Below, piece after piece: positions 24,154-34,276 of a DNA stretch of 64,000 nucleotides. Within the stretch, counting starts at the first letter, position 1, and every line of letters starts with the position of its first letter. The stretch comes from Anthonomus grandis grandis. Its lineage: Eukaryota > Arthropoda > Insecta > Coleoptera > Curculionidae. Both the position numbers and the translations under genes were made by a program. The notes below the pieces were generated by a model that was not told where the DNA came from, ran no database searches, and worked only from the letters and a program-made list of their open reading frames with translations. The stretch covers positions 13,433,167-13,497,166 of the forward strand of contig NC_065547.1 in the NCBI RefSeq assembly GCF_022605725.1, given 5' to 3'.

Positions 24154-25696
24154 GATGTATTCTCAGGTGGGTATACATAGTGCTATAAACCTATACAGTA
24201 CATATACATACGATTTTATAAAATTAACTGTCTTTACATAACGATAAATAAAATAACATCAAATCCAAATAGTATATTATTGTATATAAAACAAATAAGG
24301 CACTTTCTTGGATATATTAAATTAAAAAAAGGGAAATAAAACTGAAAATTAAAATATCACAGTGTTTTGTAGACGACAATATAAATCACACATCTTTTTG
24401 ATCTCTCTGTATAATAGACGCTACATTTTTCTTAGTGTAAAATAAAGACATTATTTATGTTTTACTGAAATTCTTATAACGGTTCGTTTAATATGCACCC
24501 CGGAGAGAAAAAAGCTTTCATCTGTTGTAAAATTTCTTTCTAAACAGCAAATTTGCTTTAAAAGAGCTGTTATGAAGGAAAGAGTAAGCAGCCATTTTAA
24601 AACGAGGAATAAGAACGACCATATTGAAAATATAGTAACTAAATTATTAAAAAATTGCTTTTACAAGTTAGGATGCGTAAGTTTAACAATTTTTTGATAA
24701 ATAATAAAATGATTACAAAGAATATTACATTTTTTTACTTTTTTTAAAACACAAAAAAAAATATTTATTTTTAACATACCTATATTAATCATAAAACAAA
24801 CAGTTTGTTGAGGCACGTAAAAAAATTAGTTCAAAAGCATATATACTTTGACAGAAATGTGGGATCCGCAACAAAATCTAGATATAGCTATCCTTATTAT
24901 CGGTAAAGAAGTAATAATACATTATTTCTTATAGAATATTATACTGCATCCATTTCTTCAGTTATACCATTCCATCGTAACAAGTCAAGACAATTTTGTT
25001 ACTTGCATCGAATCTATCAGAATGATTTATTTTATAAGTTAGGATGTTTGCAGCATTTAAAGGGGCATTTAGCATTTTTCCTATTTTTTAAAAAGTAAAA
25101 TAATTTCACACAACGACATCTATAACACAAATTTATATTTTTCGTTGTACCTTGCTTATAGTGTTATAGCTATTTTATTCCAAACTCTTAAAAATCTAAT
25201 TTATAACTACTGTATAATAATAACCTTATAAAGGTGATATAAATGTTTATAAAACCGTCTTGTTACATTTTATGCTACCATTAGAGAACATCTATAAGAG
25301 CAGTTATAAGTATATTAGGCTCTATAACTTGGTGCCCCTTTTGCACTTATAGACTTCTTGTAATAGGTGTAAGAATGTTCTATAGAGTAAATATTACAGG
25401 TTTAAGATTTTTAATTTTAGCTGTAAGAATATTCTTACAACCTTTATAAATATGTGAAATGTTAGTTGGCTTTGAAATGATGCAAACCCTTGTCTTTTTG
25501 TCTTGCATGGTATGGACATCCAGTTAGGGTCAGGAGCGGATTCTGGATCCTGTTGATACTTATATGCAAATTTTTTGGGCCAAAACAGGGTTCCACATTG
25601 TTTCCAACGCATGGGAACAACAGTGAGTTCTTTGTTTCCTTTTTCAATAGTCTCGACTATTTTAAACATAACTTATATTGTATAAAAAATAATTAT

Positions 25697-26895
25697 TATA
25701 CACAAAGGCAAAATTAAAATCTCAGACGACAACACAATAACAATAATAAATACATTCACTTTTGAGGTTAGGATGTAAGAGATTCTATAAAGGTTGTATA
25801 GTGCCCCAGTCCCACACAACCACCTTAAACAACCGTATAATGCCATGATCATGATATCGCTTTGTCCTTCTTGAACATTTTGGAGCATAGTTGTCACGTT
25901 GACCTAAAAATTTTATAGTTGGAAGAAAATTTTACCTGCATTGTATTTAAAAAAAATATATGACGTCAACGATATTCTTTTAGAATAATGTAAACCCCCA
26001 TTCTCTCTTGCGTTTTAAAAAATTATAAAACTCTTTTCTTAAAATAGGTAGGTATAGTGAGTAGTTAGCACAGATTATACCGAAAACGAATCAGTTATTT
26101 AACTCTCCTACTTTCCACATATTTTAAAGCTATAAAATCCAACCAATAGGAACACTTCCCTCATATTCTATAGGCCCGCGTCACAAGCTGATGGATATGA
26201 GGATGTCTTTTTTTTTGCTTTAAATTTTAACGTTTTCAACCTATGAAGCGCATGCGCGAAATAAGGTAGAGGTGCATACCAAGGACATTATACTAAAACT
26301 AAGAGGATTGCCTATTTTCATAGGAGGAATGTTGTATGATTTGTGACGTCACAAACTACAATATGCTAGATTTACATGACGTAATAGTGAGTGATAATTG
26401 GATATTTTTGACAAGTGACAGATAATTGGATATTCCCATTTATTAGAACTGTAGTTTTTGACGTCACGAGGGTTACCGGCATTGTTATCTCCGAGCGATT
26501 CACGGCGGCGGCGTTCAATTTAGATGAGCTATCTATTTGCCTTTAGCTATAATTATATTTGATATTACTATGGAGCGCTCTACTATTACTATAGTCCATT
26601 TCTTAACCCGTAGGAGCACACGAAAGAGTCGATAGCCATAAAACGGTCGTAAACCATTGGCGTCACACTTTTCAAGTACATTAAGACCTGAATGTTTTCA
26701 TTTGTTGGGTTTATTTAAAAGTGCAAGAAATAGGCCAATTTTAGCCATAAATTCACTGAGTTACTTAAGTACCTAATGAACAAGTTCTCTTTTTCACCCT
26801 TATAAGTAGATATTGCCTAGGTAGGTAAATATGGAGGTATAAGTATTATAGGTACCTAAATTGTGCAATCTTAAATGCAAGCAGCTAAACTAAAG
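25697..26895. other. Gene-free stretch with paired TGACGTCA sites
   Basis: No gene recognised. GTGACGTCACAAACTACA (26343-26360) and TGTAGTTTTTGACGTCAC (26450-26467) are inverted copies about 90 bases apart. GATAATTGGATATT occurs twice between them. This could be a tiny MITE or a CRE-rich promoter. GGGTTACCGGC at 26470 resembles an inverted string near 31930. Confidence 0.35.
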
Positions 26896-27357
26896 TCAAA
26901 CGTTAGAGGCGAGGCGTCAAAACAATGATCACCGCGTGATATGCGCTGAGAGGCACAAATGCTCCATTGCTATTGGTCAAGTTGCCCATGAGACGGCCAA
27001 CAGCTGGGTCCTCGATATTGGCTCTTTAAATCAGGGCCGCACTGGCCCTGCGGCAACATCCCGTATATTTGCTGCAACACGCACCACGCGCTTATATCGA
27101 TGTCCTTCTCTATCTTATTGTACGCTGCGGCGGATTCGTGGCGGATGCATTTTTCCGGGTAGCAGCGCGCAGATATCGTCGATATCGATAACGAATTTTA
27201 TTGACGTTCGTCGTTCATATTACTTCACATTTTCGTCCTTGTGTATCTTATTGCCGTGGTCGGTCTTTTGAATCGTTCTTGCGTGTGGTGTTTAAGTATT
27301 GTTAATAAATTTATATTCATTATTTTTTGATTAAAAAAATTTTGTTGAACATTTAAA

Positions 27358-29143
27358 ATGTCCAGTACGGAGTCTGAAGCAGAGTTGGGGCCATTGGGAC
27401 CGCCAGAGAAGAGACTGAAAAAGGACTATTTCAGTGCGGACACCAAACAACTTATTTTACATGTTTTTAAAAGGGAAACAATAGATAATCCAGCAGTGGT
27501 TTTGTGTGACATTTATAACAAAGTGGCTGAGAGAACGGGGGTTGGAAGCAGAAGTGTGCAGCGTATAGTGGCAGAATACAAAAAAGCCGGCGTAGTTTCA
27601 GAGCCAAAAAAACCAGGTAAAACCACCACCATATTTGAAAAGTTGTCGGATATGGAGAAAAATATAATCAGAAGAAAAGTCCATGGTTTTTTCTTCCGAA
27701 ATGAACTACCGACTGTGGAAAAAGTTTTAAGGGTGGTAAATGAGGACAATGATTTACCTGATTTTAAAAGGACAACGTTTTTTAAAATTAAAAAAAAAAT
27801 AAATTTTAAATATGCAAAAAGGGAAAGAAACAGTTTTCTAATGGACCGGGACGATATTAAATGTTGGAGAAGGGAGTATTTGACAAAAATAAAAGCGTAT
27901 AGAAGGGAAAATCTCAAAATTTATTTTTTGGATGAAACGTGGTTGAATGCGGGACACACCAAATCCAAAGTGTGGACAGATACTGCAGTAACCTCTTCTC
28001 GCCAAGCCTTTTTTGAAGGTCTGTCTACAGGCTTAAAAAATCCTTCAGGTAAAAAACCTTTTGTATATTTTTTTTTTTTTCATTTAAGTATAATGATAAG
28101 AAATTATTTAACAATATATACTTACATTACTTGTATGTGGTCCACGGAATACAAAGTAATGTTTCATTTGACCTTAGAGGGTGCATTTATTTAAAAAAAA
28201 AACTTTTTAAATGAACAATTATTTTTCCGATTTATGATTCATTCAGAAGAATTTATTATTTTTTGCTATTTTTGTTTTTAAATGACCTAATCAACAATTC
28301 CTAGAACATTTAAAAGATATGACTCGAAATACCTTAAAAAAAAAAACTATAAAGTACAGAGACAAGTTCATGGTACCTATTTACCTTAAAAAAGGTTTTT
28401 TTTTATTATGAAAATTCCATAACTAAATTATATAAGCAAAAAAAGTAAAATGTTTTTAGGAAAAGGACAGAGGCTGATTATTTGTCACATCGGCAGTGAA
28501 GATGGATTTGTTCCTGGTGGTCTTTGGGTATTTCAATCAAAAAAACTGGGGATTACCATGAAGAAATGGACGGTCCGTTTTTTGAAAAGTGGTTTGAGGG
28601 AGTACTTCCTAAGCTGGAGGAAAATGCCGTGGTCGTATTAGACAACGCTCCCTACTACTCCAGGAAGTTGGAGAAGGTGCCTACAACAGCCATCAAAAAG
28701 GGAGAAATCCAAGAAGGGTTCGCTCAAAAAATTTGAGCTATGAGGAGGCCATGATTAAGGCACAATTATTAAAAATTGTCAATGAAAATAAAAGTAAGTT
28801 TAACCTCCATATAATTGATGAAATGGCCAAAGCGAGCGGCAGAACTGTCTTGAGGCTTCCGCCTTATCACTGTGAGCTCAATCCAATTGAACTCATTTGG
28901 GCAAATATTAAGGGCTATGTGGCATCCCACAATACAACTTTTAAGTTTGCCGATATGAGGAAGATATTTGAAGTGGCAGTTTCAAGGATAACTCCAGAAA
29001 ATTGGCAAAAGTGTATCGAACACACAAATAAGGTTGAAATCAAAATGTGGGACCTTGATAACATTATGGATGTGCAAGTTGAAAGACTTGTTATTCCATT
29101 GAATGGCAGTGATACCTCATCCAGTGGAAGTGACACTGACTAA
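27358..29143 (+). pseudogene. IS630-like DDE transposase, one intron, two frameshifts
   Basis: Exon 1 runs from ATG 27358 to 28048 and exon 2 from 28460 to TAA 29141-29143. The 411-base intron has GTAAAA and TTTTTAG borders. An N-terminal helix-turn-helix (VGSRSVQRIVAEYKKAGV) precedes the catalytic motifs YFLDETWLN, VVVLDNAPYYS and HCELNPIELIWANIK, which carry the D, D and E/N-P-I signature of IS630-type transposases that cut and join the TIRs. The tail is Ser/Asp-rich. Frame slips near 28540 (in a run of A) and 28728 break exon 2. About 470 residues if repaired, usual for this insect family. Confidence 0.85.
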
Positions 29144-29145
29144 TG

Positions 29146-29339
29146 AGTTTCTGCCCACACATTTTTTGGCTCCGACAACCACCAGAGTGTTTGGTTTCTC
29201 CCTTTTTCCAAGGAGAAATTGATGCTTTTTATTATGGTAAGAAAAAGAATTAAAAGAGTTGAATCAGTTCATAATAATGATTTTTAACTTTTCAGTGTTT
29301 CTGCCCACACATTTTTTGGCTCTGACAACCACCAGAGTA
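29146..29339 (+). repeat. Direct repeat pair after the transposase stop
   Basis: GTTTCTGCCCACACATTTTT and the following 24 bases occur at 29146-29189 and again at 29296-29338, 150 bases apart, with one change. Between them GGTAAGAAAAAG and TTTTAACTTTTCAG look like splice sites. Confidence 0.7.
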
Positions 29340-30242
29340 TATTAATAAGTAGCAATTTTCTATTTTTTTTTTAGTGTCTAACATTTTTCATCCAGAAAGC
29401 CAAGAGTGATTGCTTCATCAGCTTTTCCAAGAAATTTGAATTTATGTTTTAATTTCTTTATTTTATTTAAGTGCCTAAATTTATTAAAATTGTGTTAATA
29501 AAATAAAAAGGAGTTTATTTTAAATAAAATAATATGTATTTTTAAAACGTTTTATTAATTTATTATCCTCCTATTTACCCACTATATTAACCAACATCTA
29601 TCCATAATGTGTACATGGTTATAAACATATGAATTTAAAAAAAAATTGTTATTAATGTTCAGTCAAAAAAAAGTCTTAAAAAATATGTATATTATTTCAC
29701 CTGTACGTCTTTTTGCATTATTATTAAGTATTCCTATTTTACTTCAAAAATTACATAAAGAAATCCAACATTTATTTTTAAAGGCTTTCAAGATCATTTT
29801 TATAGGACAATATCACTGAAAACACAAAATTATAAATATGAGTATAAATCAAGCCAGTTAAATCATGTTTGTTGAACCATCCTCATTAATCCATCAATAT
29901 TTACTTTTAATCTATAAAAACGCTAAAATTAATAAAAAACTAATAGAATATAATATCAAAATTCAATACTAAAATAATATAAAATCAATTGAATATAAAA
30001 TCAATTTTTAAATATTATTTCAAAAAAAAATTAAAAATTCATATTTATGGGCTGGTTTCGACCCTGGCTACGTCAACTGTCTGAGGCGTCCCTTTAAATA
30101 TCACGTGCGGATGACGTGGTTTTGTTTTGACGCTTCGCCTCTAACGTTTGAACATCGTTTAGTTATATTTTAGGGTATATAATGTAGATATATCTTAAAA
30201 ACTTAATTTATTTTTCAGTATTGTTGCGCATTTGTTGTAAGA

Positions 30243-31487
30243 ATGTCAAAGTTTGGGCCTAAATTAAATTTTAGTAGTGTGTAAAGGTGTTTTAGATTTT
30301 AAAGCAAGAACTATAGTACTAAACGTACATGATGCACTTGTGCATCAAATGCCTCTAAGTACTGTTAGAAATCTAGTTTCTACATGTGCCAATATGACAG
30401 GCCTAAGTAAAGCAACAATTTACAAACTTCTTAATGACAGAAAAACTGTAAACCGTGAGAACTTGCCCAAGACGAGTGTAAAGAAAAATGCCGATAGCAG
30501 TTGATGAGACAGCAAAGCATATCATCAGGAGGACAGTACACTCATTTAAGTTCAATGAGATTAAATTCAAGAAGAAATAGTCTGTTGGAGAAGAAAGTAT
30601 TTAAGGCAAATTAAGGAGTATCGAAAGGAAGGAAGAAACATTTATTATTTGGATAAAACCTGGCTTAACGAAGGACACACCGTGAGCAAGTGCTGGCAGG
30701 ATAAAAATGTTGGAAGCTCCCGTCAGGCTTTTTTAGAAGGTGTATCGACTGGCTTGAAGTCTCCTTCTGGTAAGGGCCACAGATTAATAATTACACATAT
30801 TGGGAGCTATAAAGGATTTTTAAATGGCGGTCTGTTTGAATTCGAATCGAAGAACTAAGGATTACCACGAAGAAATGAACGCTGATGTTTTTGAAGATTA
30901 TTTTTCCGAAATGATCAAGTCAATTCCCGAAAATTCAATTATTGTTATGGACAATGCCAGCTACCATTCAAGATTAATAGAAAAATTACCATCATCCTGC
31001 TGGCGAAAAAGGGAAATAAAAAACTGGCTTACCGAAAAAGAAATACCTTTTGAAGATGACGCGGTAAAAGCAGAGCTTCTGACAATAGTTACAGAAAATA
31101 AATCAAAATATAAAGGACACGTTATTGATGAAATGGCAAAACAACACAATATAACTGTTTATATACTATAACTGTTATATACTTCGTTTGCCACCTTACC
31201 ATTGTGAATTAAATCCTATAGAGTTAATTTGGACTCAAGTAAAAGCATTTGTGGCTAGAAATAATAAAAACTTTAAATTGAAAGATGTGAGAGAACTTTT
31301 GAAAGCAGCAGTGGATAACGTTACCCAAGAAAACTGGAGCAATGCTGTGAATCATGCTATAAAAGAAGAAGAAAAGATGTGAACCCTCGATAATCTTCTA
31401 GAAGAAACTGTCGAACCCATAGTTATAACAGTGAGAATGTCTGATTCAGATGAAAGCGATGAGAGTAATGAAATGTGTGATTTATAA
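30243..31487 (+). pseudogene. Second IS630-like transposase, more decayed
   Basis: The start is ATG 30243 (MSKFGPKLNFSS), then in another frame DALVHQMPLSTVRNLV and KATIYKLLNDRKTV, a helix-turn-helix-like part. DKTWLNEGHTVSKCW (from 30649) is aligned with the first catalytic Asp block, SIIVMDNASYHSRL with the second, and PPYHCELNPIELIWTQVK (31190) with the third. An acidic tail ends at TAA 31485-31487, with AATAAA about 60 bases on. A large internal part is missing near 30540-30600 and several stops are present. It is related to, but not a copy of, the transposase at 27358; sequence between motifs differs throughout. Confidence 0.8.
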
Positions 31488-32151
31488 ATTGATTTTTTTT
31501 GTAGATTTCGTAAATATTTTTATTGTAATATATGAAAATATGGTTAATAAATTAAAAGATTCTTATATTCATGTACCTTTCCTATAAATGGCAAGATATG
31601 TTTAGAGAGTTGCATTTTTTTATTGGTTGGTATTAAAAAAATGAAATTTTACAACCATTTTTTAAACATTTAAAAAACAATCAAATTGCGGTATTAATCA
31701 AATTTTTATATTTTATTTTATTTGCCATAGTTTTATAATGAGGCTTTTCCGCTTTTAAGAAATGTTCTTGTTAATTTAATAAATATAGGTTATACCTACC
31801 AACCATACTTTTTCTAAAAATCTTTATCTAATAGATAATAGATAAAATCCAACATTATTTATAAATTTTTCATAACAGATAATTATTTAACTTGAAAATT
31901 AAAATCAATATCCATAGTCGGGACGACACCGGCAACCCATTTGTTATAAAAATGAACTCGAAACCATTGTTCCGAATTCTACGACCTATTGTATTTGAGA
32001 CCATACAGGACTTGTCCACTTAAAATTGGTAAAAACAGCCTGGTTTATTATTTTGTTACATGTAGAAAAATGGAAGACTCACCCTATATTTATGCTACTT
32101 CTGCATAAATAATGAGGCACTGTGCTCTCACCAAAAAGGAAATAGAGTATA

Positions 32152-32291
32152 GGCATTTTCGGAAACACTGATACGATTAACCCAATCATCAGCTGATTAT
32201 CTTGCATCTTTCTTTAATGAACACTATTGAAAAAAGATATGTGATATCAGCTGATGATTGGGTCAACCGGATCAGTGTTTCCGAGAACGCC
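32152..32291. mobile_element. Small palindromic MITE with TA duplication
   Basis: 140 bp, starting GGCATTTTCGGAAACACTGA and ending in its imperfect complement (TCAGTGTTTCCGAGAACGCC). Arms of about 46 bp (shared core ACCCAATCATCAGCTGAT) surround a loop of about 48 bp. TA lies on both sides (32150-32151 and 32292-32293), as for Tc1/mariner-type MITEs. No coding capacity. Confidence 0.8.
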
Positions 32292-32849
32292 TACTATTAA
32301 ATATTTATCAGCTGTTTTAAAAGTTTAAATTTTTATTAGGTACCATATAAGATCTGGCAACCTCTAGTTTTCGTGAATCTCGATATTATTATTATTTGTC
32401 AAAAACAGTTGTATAGTGGCTATATATTCTTCGTTATAAAACAGTTTTATCGTATACTGTTTTATTTTCAACTTAAACATTCTTTAAGGCAGCTATTCGG
32501 GATAAAATTGTTGTATTATAAATCGCCATGTTTAAATAAGGAATTCTTGTTTCGCCTATCTCCGCCATTATGAACAATTAAGTTGGAAACATGAAACTAA
32601 ATTAAAAAAGTGCCTTATTATTATTTAGAGAATTATATTGTGAAAGGATCGTCACATGCTGTAATAAACCATTAAAATCATAAAAAAAAAAGAATTTTAA
32701 GAAAAAAATATTTAATTTTTTTAAATGTTTACGTGAAACTTAACCAAAATTAAAGCGCTTCATTTTTTTGCCAAACACATGCCTACAATCTATCAATAAA
32801 ATTTGCGCCGCATTAAAATTTGTACCGCTTTAATCCCATTTTATAGATG

Positions 32850-33090
32850 TGACAACGTGACACACTATAAAACCATTTTATAGTAGCTGTATCAACGTAC
32901 ATAAAACAGTCGTATAAGAGTTGTATACACTTTTAATAGAACTGTTATACTACCAAACTGTTCTATAAAAATGGGTCCTTTTTGGTTGTATAAGGATCAT
33001 ATAATTGTTGTGTAGCACGTTATAGGAATTTTAGTATCCTAAAAGATATATCTTATAGTTGTTTATACAGACCTTATAGAACCTAATTTG
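32850..33090. repeat. Right subterminal TATAAG repeats of the outer element
   Basis: Words such as TTTTATAG, GTATAAG, TTCTATAA, CGTTATAGG and CTTATAG recur every 15-30 bases up to the TIR at 33087-33099. They mirror the cluster at 19260-19745 and support both as ends of one element. Confidence 0.6.
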
Positions 33091-33109
33091 CTAGTTGGGA
33101 GACCACCCT

Positions 33110-34150
33110 AAATAAGTTTTCTTATTATTCTTTACTTTTCGTATTTTATTTCTTTGAAATTAATTTTCTATTTTTGCTATAATTTATTTAAAGCTTGGCT
33201 TTTTGTTCTTAATTCCACGTTAAATAGCTTTTCAGCTTTCAAAATATCTATAAAGGATTTTTTACATGTTTGTTTAAGTAGTTTTTCCTATTTTTTCTTA
33301 ATATTTTTTTTTGTTTTTTTTATTCCTTAAATATTTTTTGCATAATAGTCTGTATAAATAGTCCGGCTGTGGCTTATTATCCAAAAATATATTCCAGGCA
33401 ATCGAAAATATATAACGGAAAAGACCTATTTATACATTTTTGCCAAGACCCTGTTGGCATTATTGCAAAGCTTCTGAAGAAATATTGGACACTAGGTGGC
33501 GCCAAAAGCTCGAGGTCACCAATAAAAAATCAAGTCTTCCATCATATCTTAAGGATCAATTAAGGAAGCGTAAAAATGGATTATGTATTTCAATGTATAA
33601 CTAGGGCCATAAATCACCAGTTAGAACATATTTACTAGAAAGGTTGTTAAGGATTAAAACACGTACTACAATAATAAATAATATTTATTTGCCATATTTT
33701 CAGTCCCTGCACCTCCTAAACCGTACTTATTTACACTTACATAAGCTTAACATTCAGACTTTTCAGCACTCAAACGTTGTTTTTTAGTTATTCAGAAATT
33801 TGGCTAAACACAAAAAAAGACACATTTATTATACCATATAAATATCCAAAGCGGTTTTTTTACCTAACATACATAAAGTTCATCCTATAGCGATAAAGGA
33901 ATAATGTGAATTTACATTTTTCTGTTTAAATATTTGTTTATTTACATAAATTACTGGACATAATAAATTTATAAAAATTGGTGCATAAACATAAAAAATA
34001 TATTTGATTGGACCCCCATAAAATACGCTTTAGCCATAAACACATAAACTCAATACTCATACCTATTTTATGGAAATCTTTGATGGTTTGATTCTGAAAT
34101 TATTGTGTGCGATTAGAAAATTAATTTGTACAGAGCAATTATTTTTATGT
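33110..34150. other. AT-rich stretch, no gene recognised
   Basis: Lies between the outer transposon and the last exon of the minus-strand adhesion gene; part of it may be that gene's 3' UTR. Short open frames here have no coding character. Confidence 0.4.
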
Positions 34151-34163
34151 CTTATTTTATTTC

Positions 34164-34276
34164 TTAGCTATTTAGACTAATAAGTGCGATAGTAGTTAAA
34201 GCTGCCATGGTTAACTGGTAGTTTGTTGGACTGCTTGAGGTGGATATTCCGAAGAAGTTTCCTATTGGACTTGGGC
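34164..34276 (-). CDS. Last exon: GPI-anchor-type tail
   Basis: Acceptor TTTTTTCAG before 34276. Exactly 38 codons including the split first one, ending at TAA 34166-34164. Small polar residues (STSSSPTN) precede a hydrophobic stretch at the very end, typical for GPI attachment signals. Confidence 0.72.

Larger units (their letters stand above)
20290..25470. mobile_element. Nested CACTA-like two-gene transposon, TT duplication
   Basis: Ends are CCCAACTAACAAAG (20290) and the reverse complement of GCCAACTAACATTTC (25470), flanked by TT at 20288-20289 and 25471-25472. Subterminal TATAAG-like words fill 20335-20680 and 25110-25440, with more at 22790-23060. The transposase remnant (20877-21570, plus) and the DUF4806-type gene (22661-21632, minus) converge, with about 60 bases between their ends. 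The same arrangement can be inferred for the outer element, so the two are relatives. About 2 kb (23060-25100) without this family's words may be a further insert. Confidence 0.78.
20150..25669 (-). pseudogene. Outer DUF4806-type gene, split by the nested element
   Basis: The N-terminus is at 25669-25471 (MFKIVETIEKG..., LTVVPMRW, LFWPKK, PCKTKRQGFASFQ) and the next part at 20287-20151 (AEEELSKMVDAS, then LKRPRRAVK). If 20290-25470 and one copy of the TT duplication are removed, the frame runs straight from FASFQ into MAEEELSKM. The family is common in insects and hydra, often within transposons. It starts with a WPK-containing N-terminal region and ends in the DUF4806 domain, which is lost here. 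I infer a DNA-binding accessory role. No catalytic residues are visible. Confidence 0.75.
26896..30151 (+). mobile_element. IS630-like (Tc1/mariner superfamily) element 1
   Basis: Inverted ends TCAAACGTTAGAGGCG (26896) and its complement (30151) match over about 28 bases. The similarity weakly continues outward to a TAAAC on both sides, so the true ends may lie a few bases further out. The enclosed transposase gene (27358-29143) is in the plus direction with one intron. The element lies inside the outer CACTA-like element and directly upstream of a second, related transposase. Confidence 0.72.
19222..33099. mobile_element. Outer CACTA-like two-gene transposon, expanded by nested insertions
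   Basis: It starts CCCAACTAGCAAA at 19222 and ends in the reverse complement (TTTGCTAGTTGGG) at 33099, with AG flanking both ends as a possible 2-bp duplication. The first 500 bases and the last 250 bases are dense in TATAAG/CTTATA words. Its own genes survive as fragments: a plus-strand transposase 5' piece (19816-20150) and a minus-strand DUF4806-type gene (starting at 25669). Inside it sit a same-family element (20290-25470), IS630-like loci (26896-31487) and a MITE. The class (CACTA-like) rests on a transposase C-terminus seen in the inner copy. The outer ends are so far apart because of the inserts. Confidence 0.68.

Noticed and set aside
26936..27271. 112-codon frame just inside the IS630-like element
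   Set aside because: Lies in the 5' non-coding part of the element, low-complexity codons, no known domain; likely chance in a locally GC-richer stretch.
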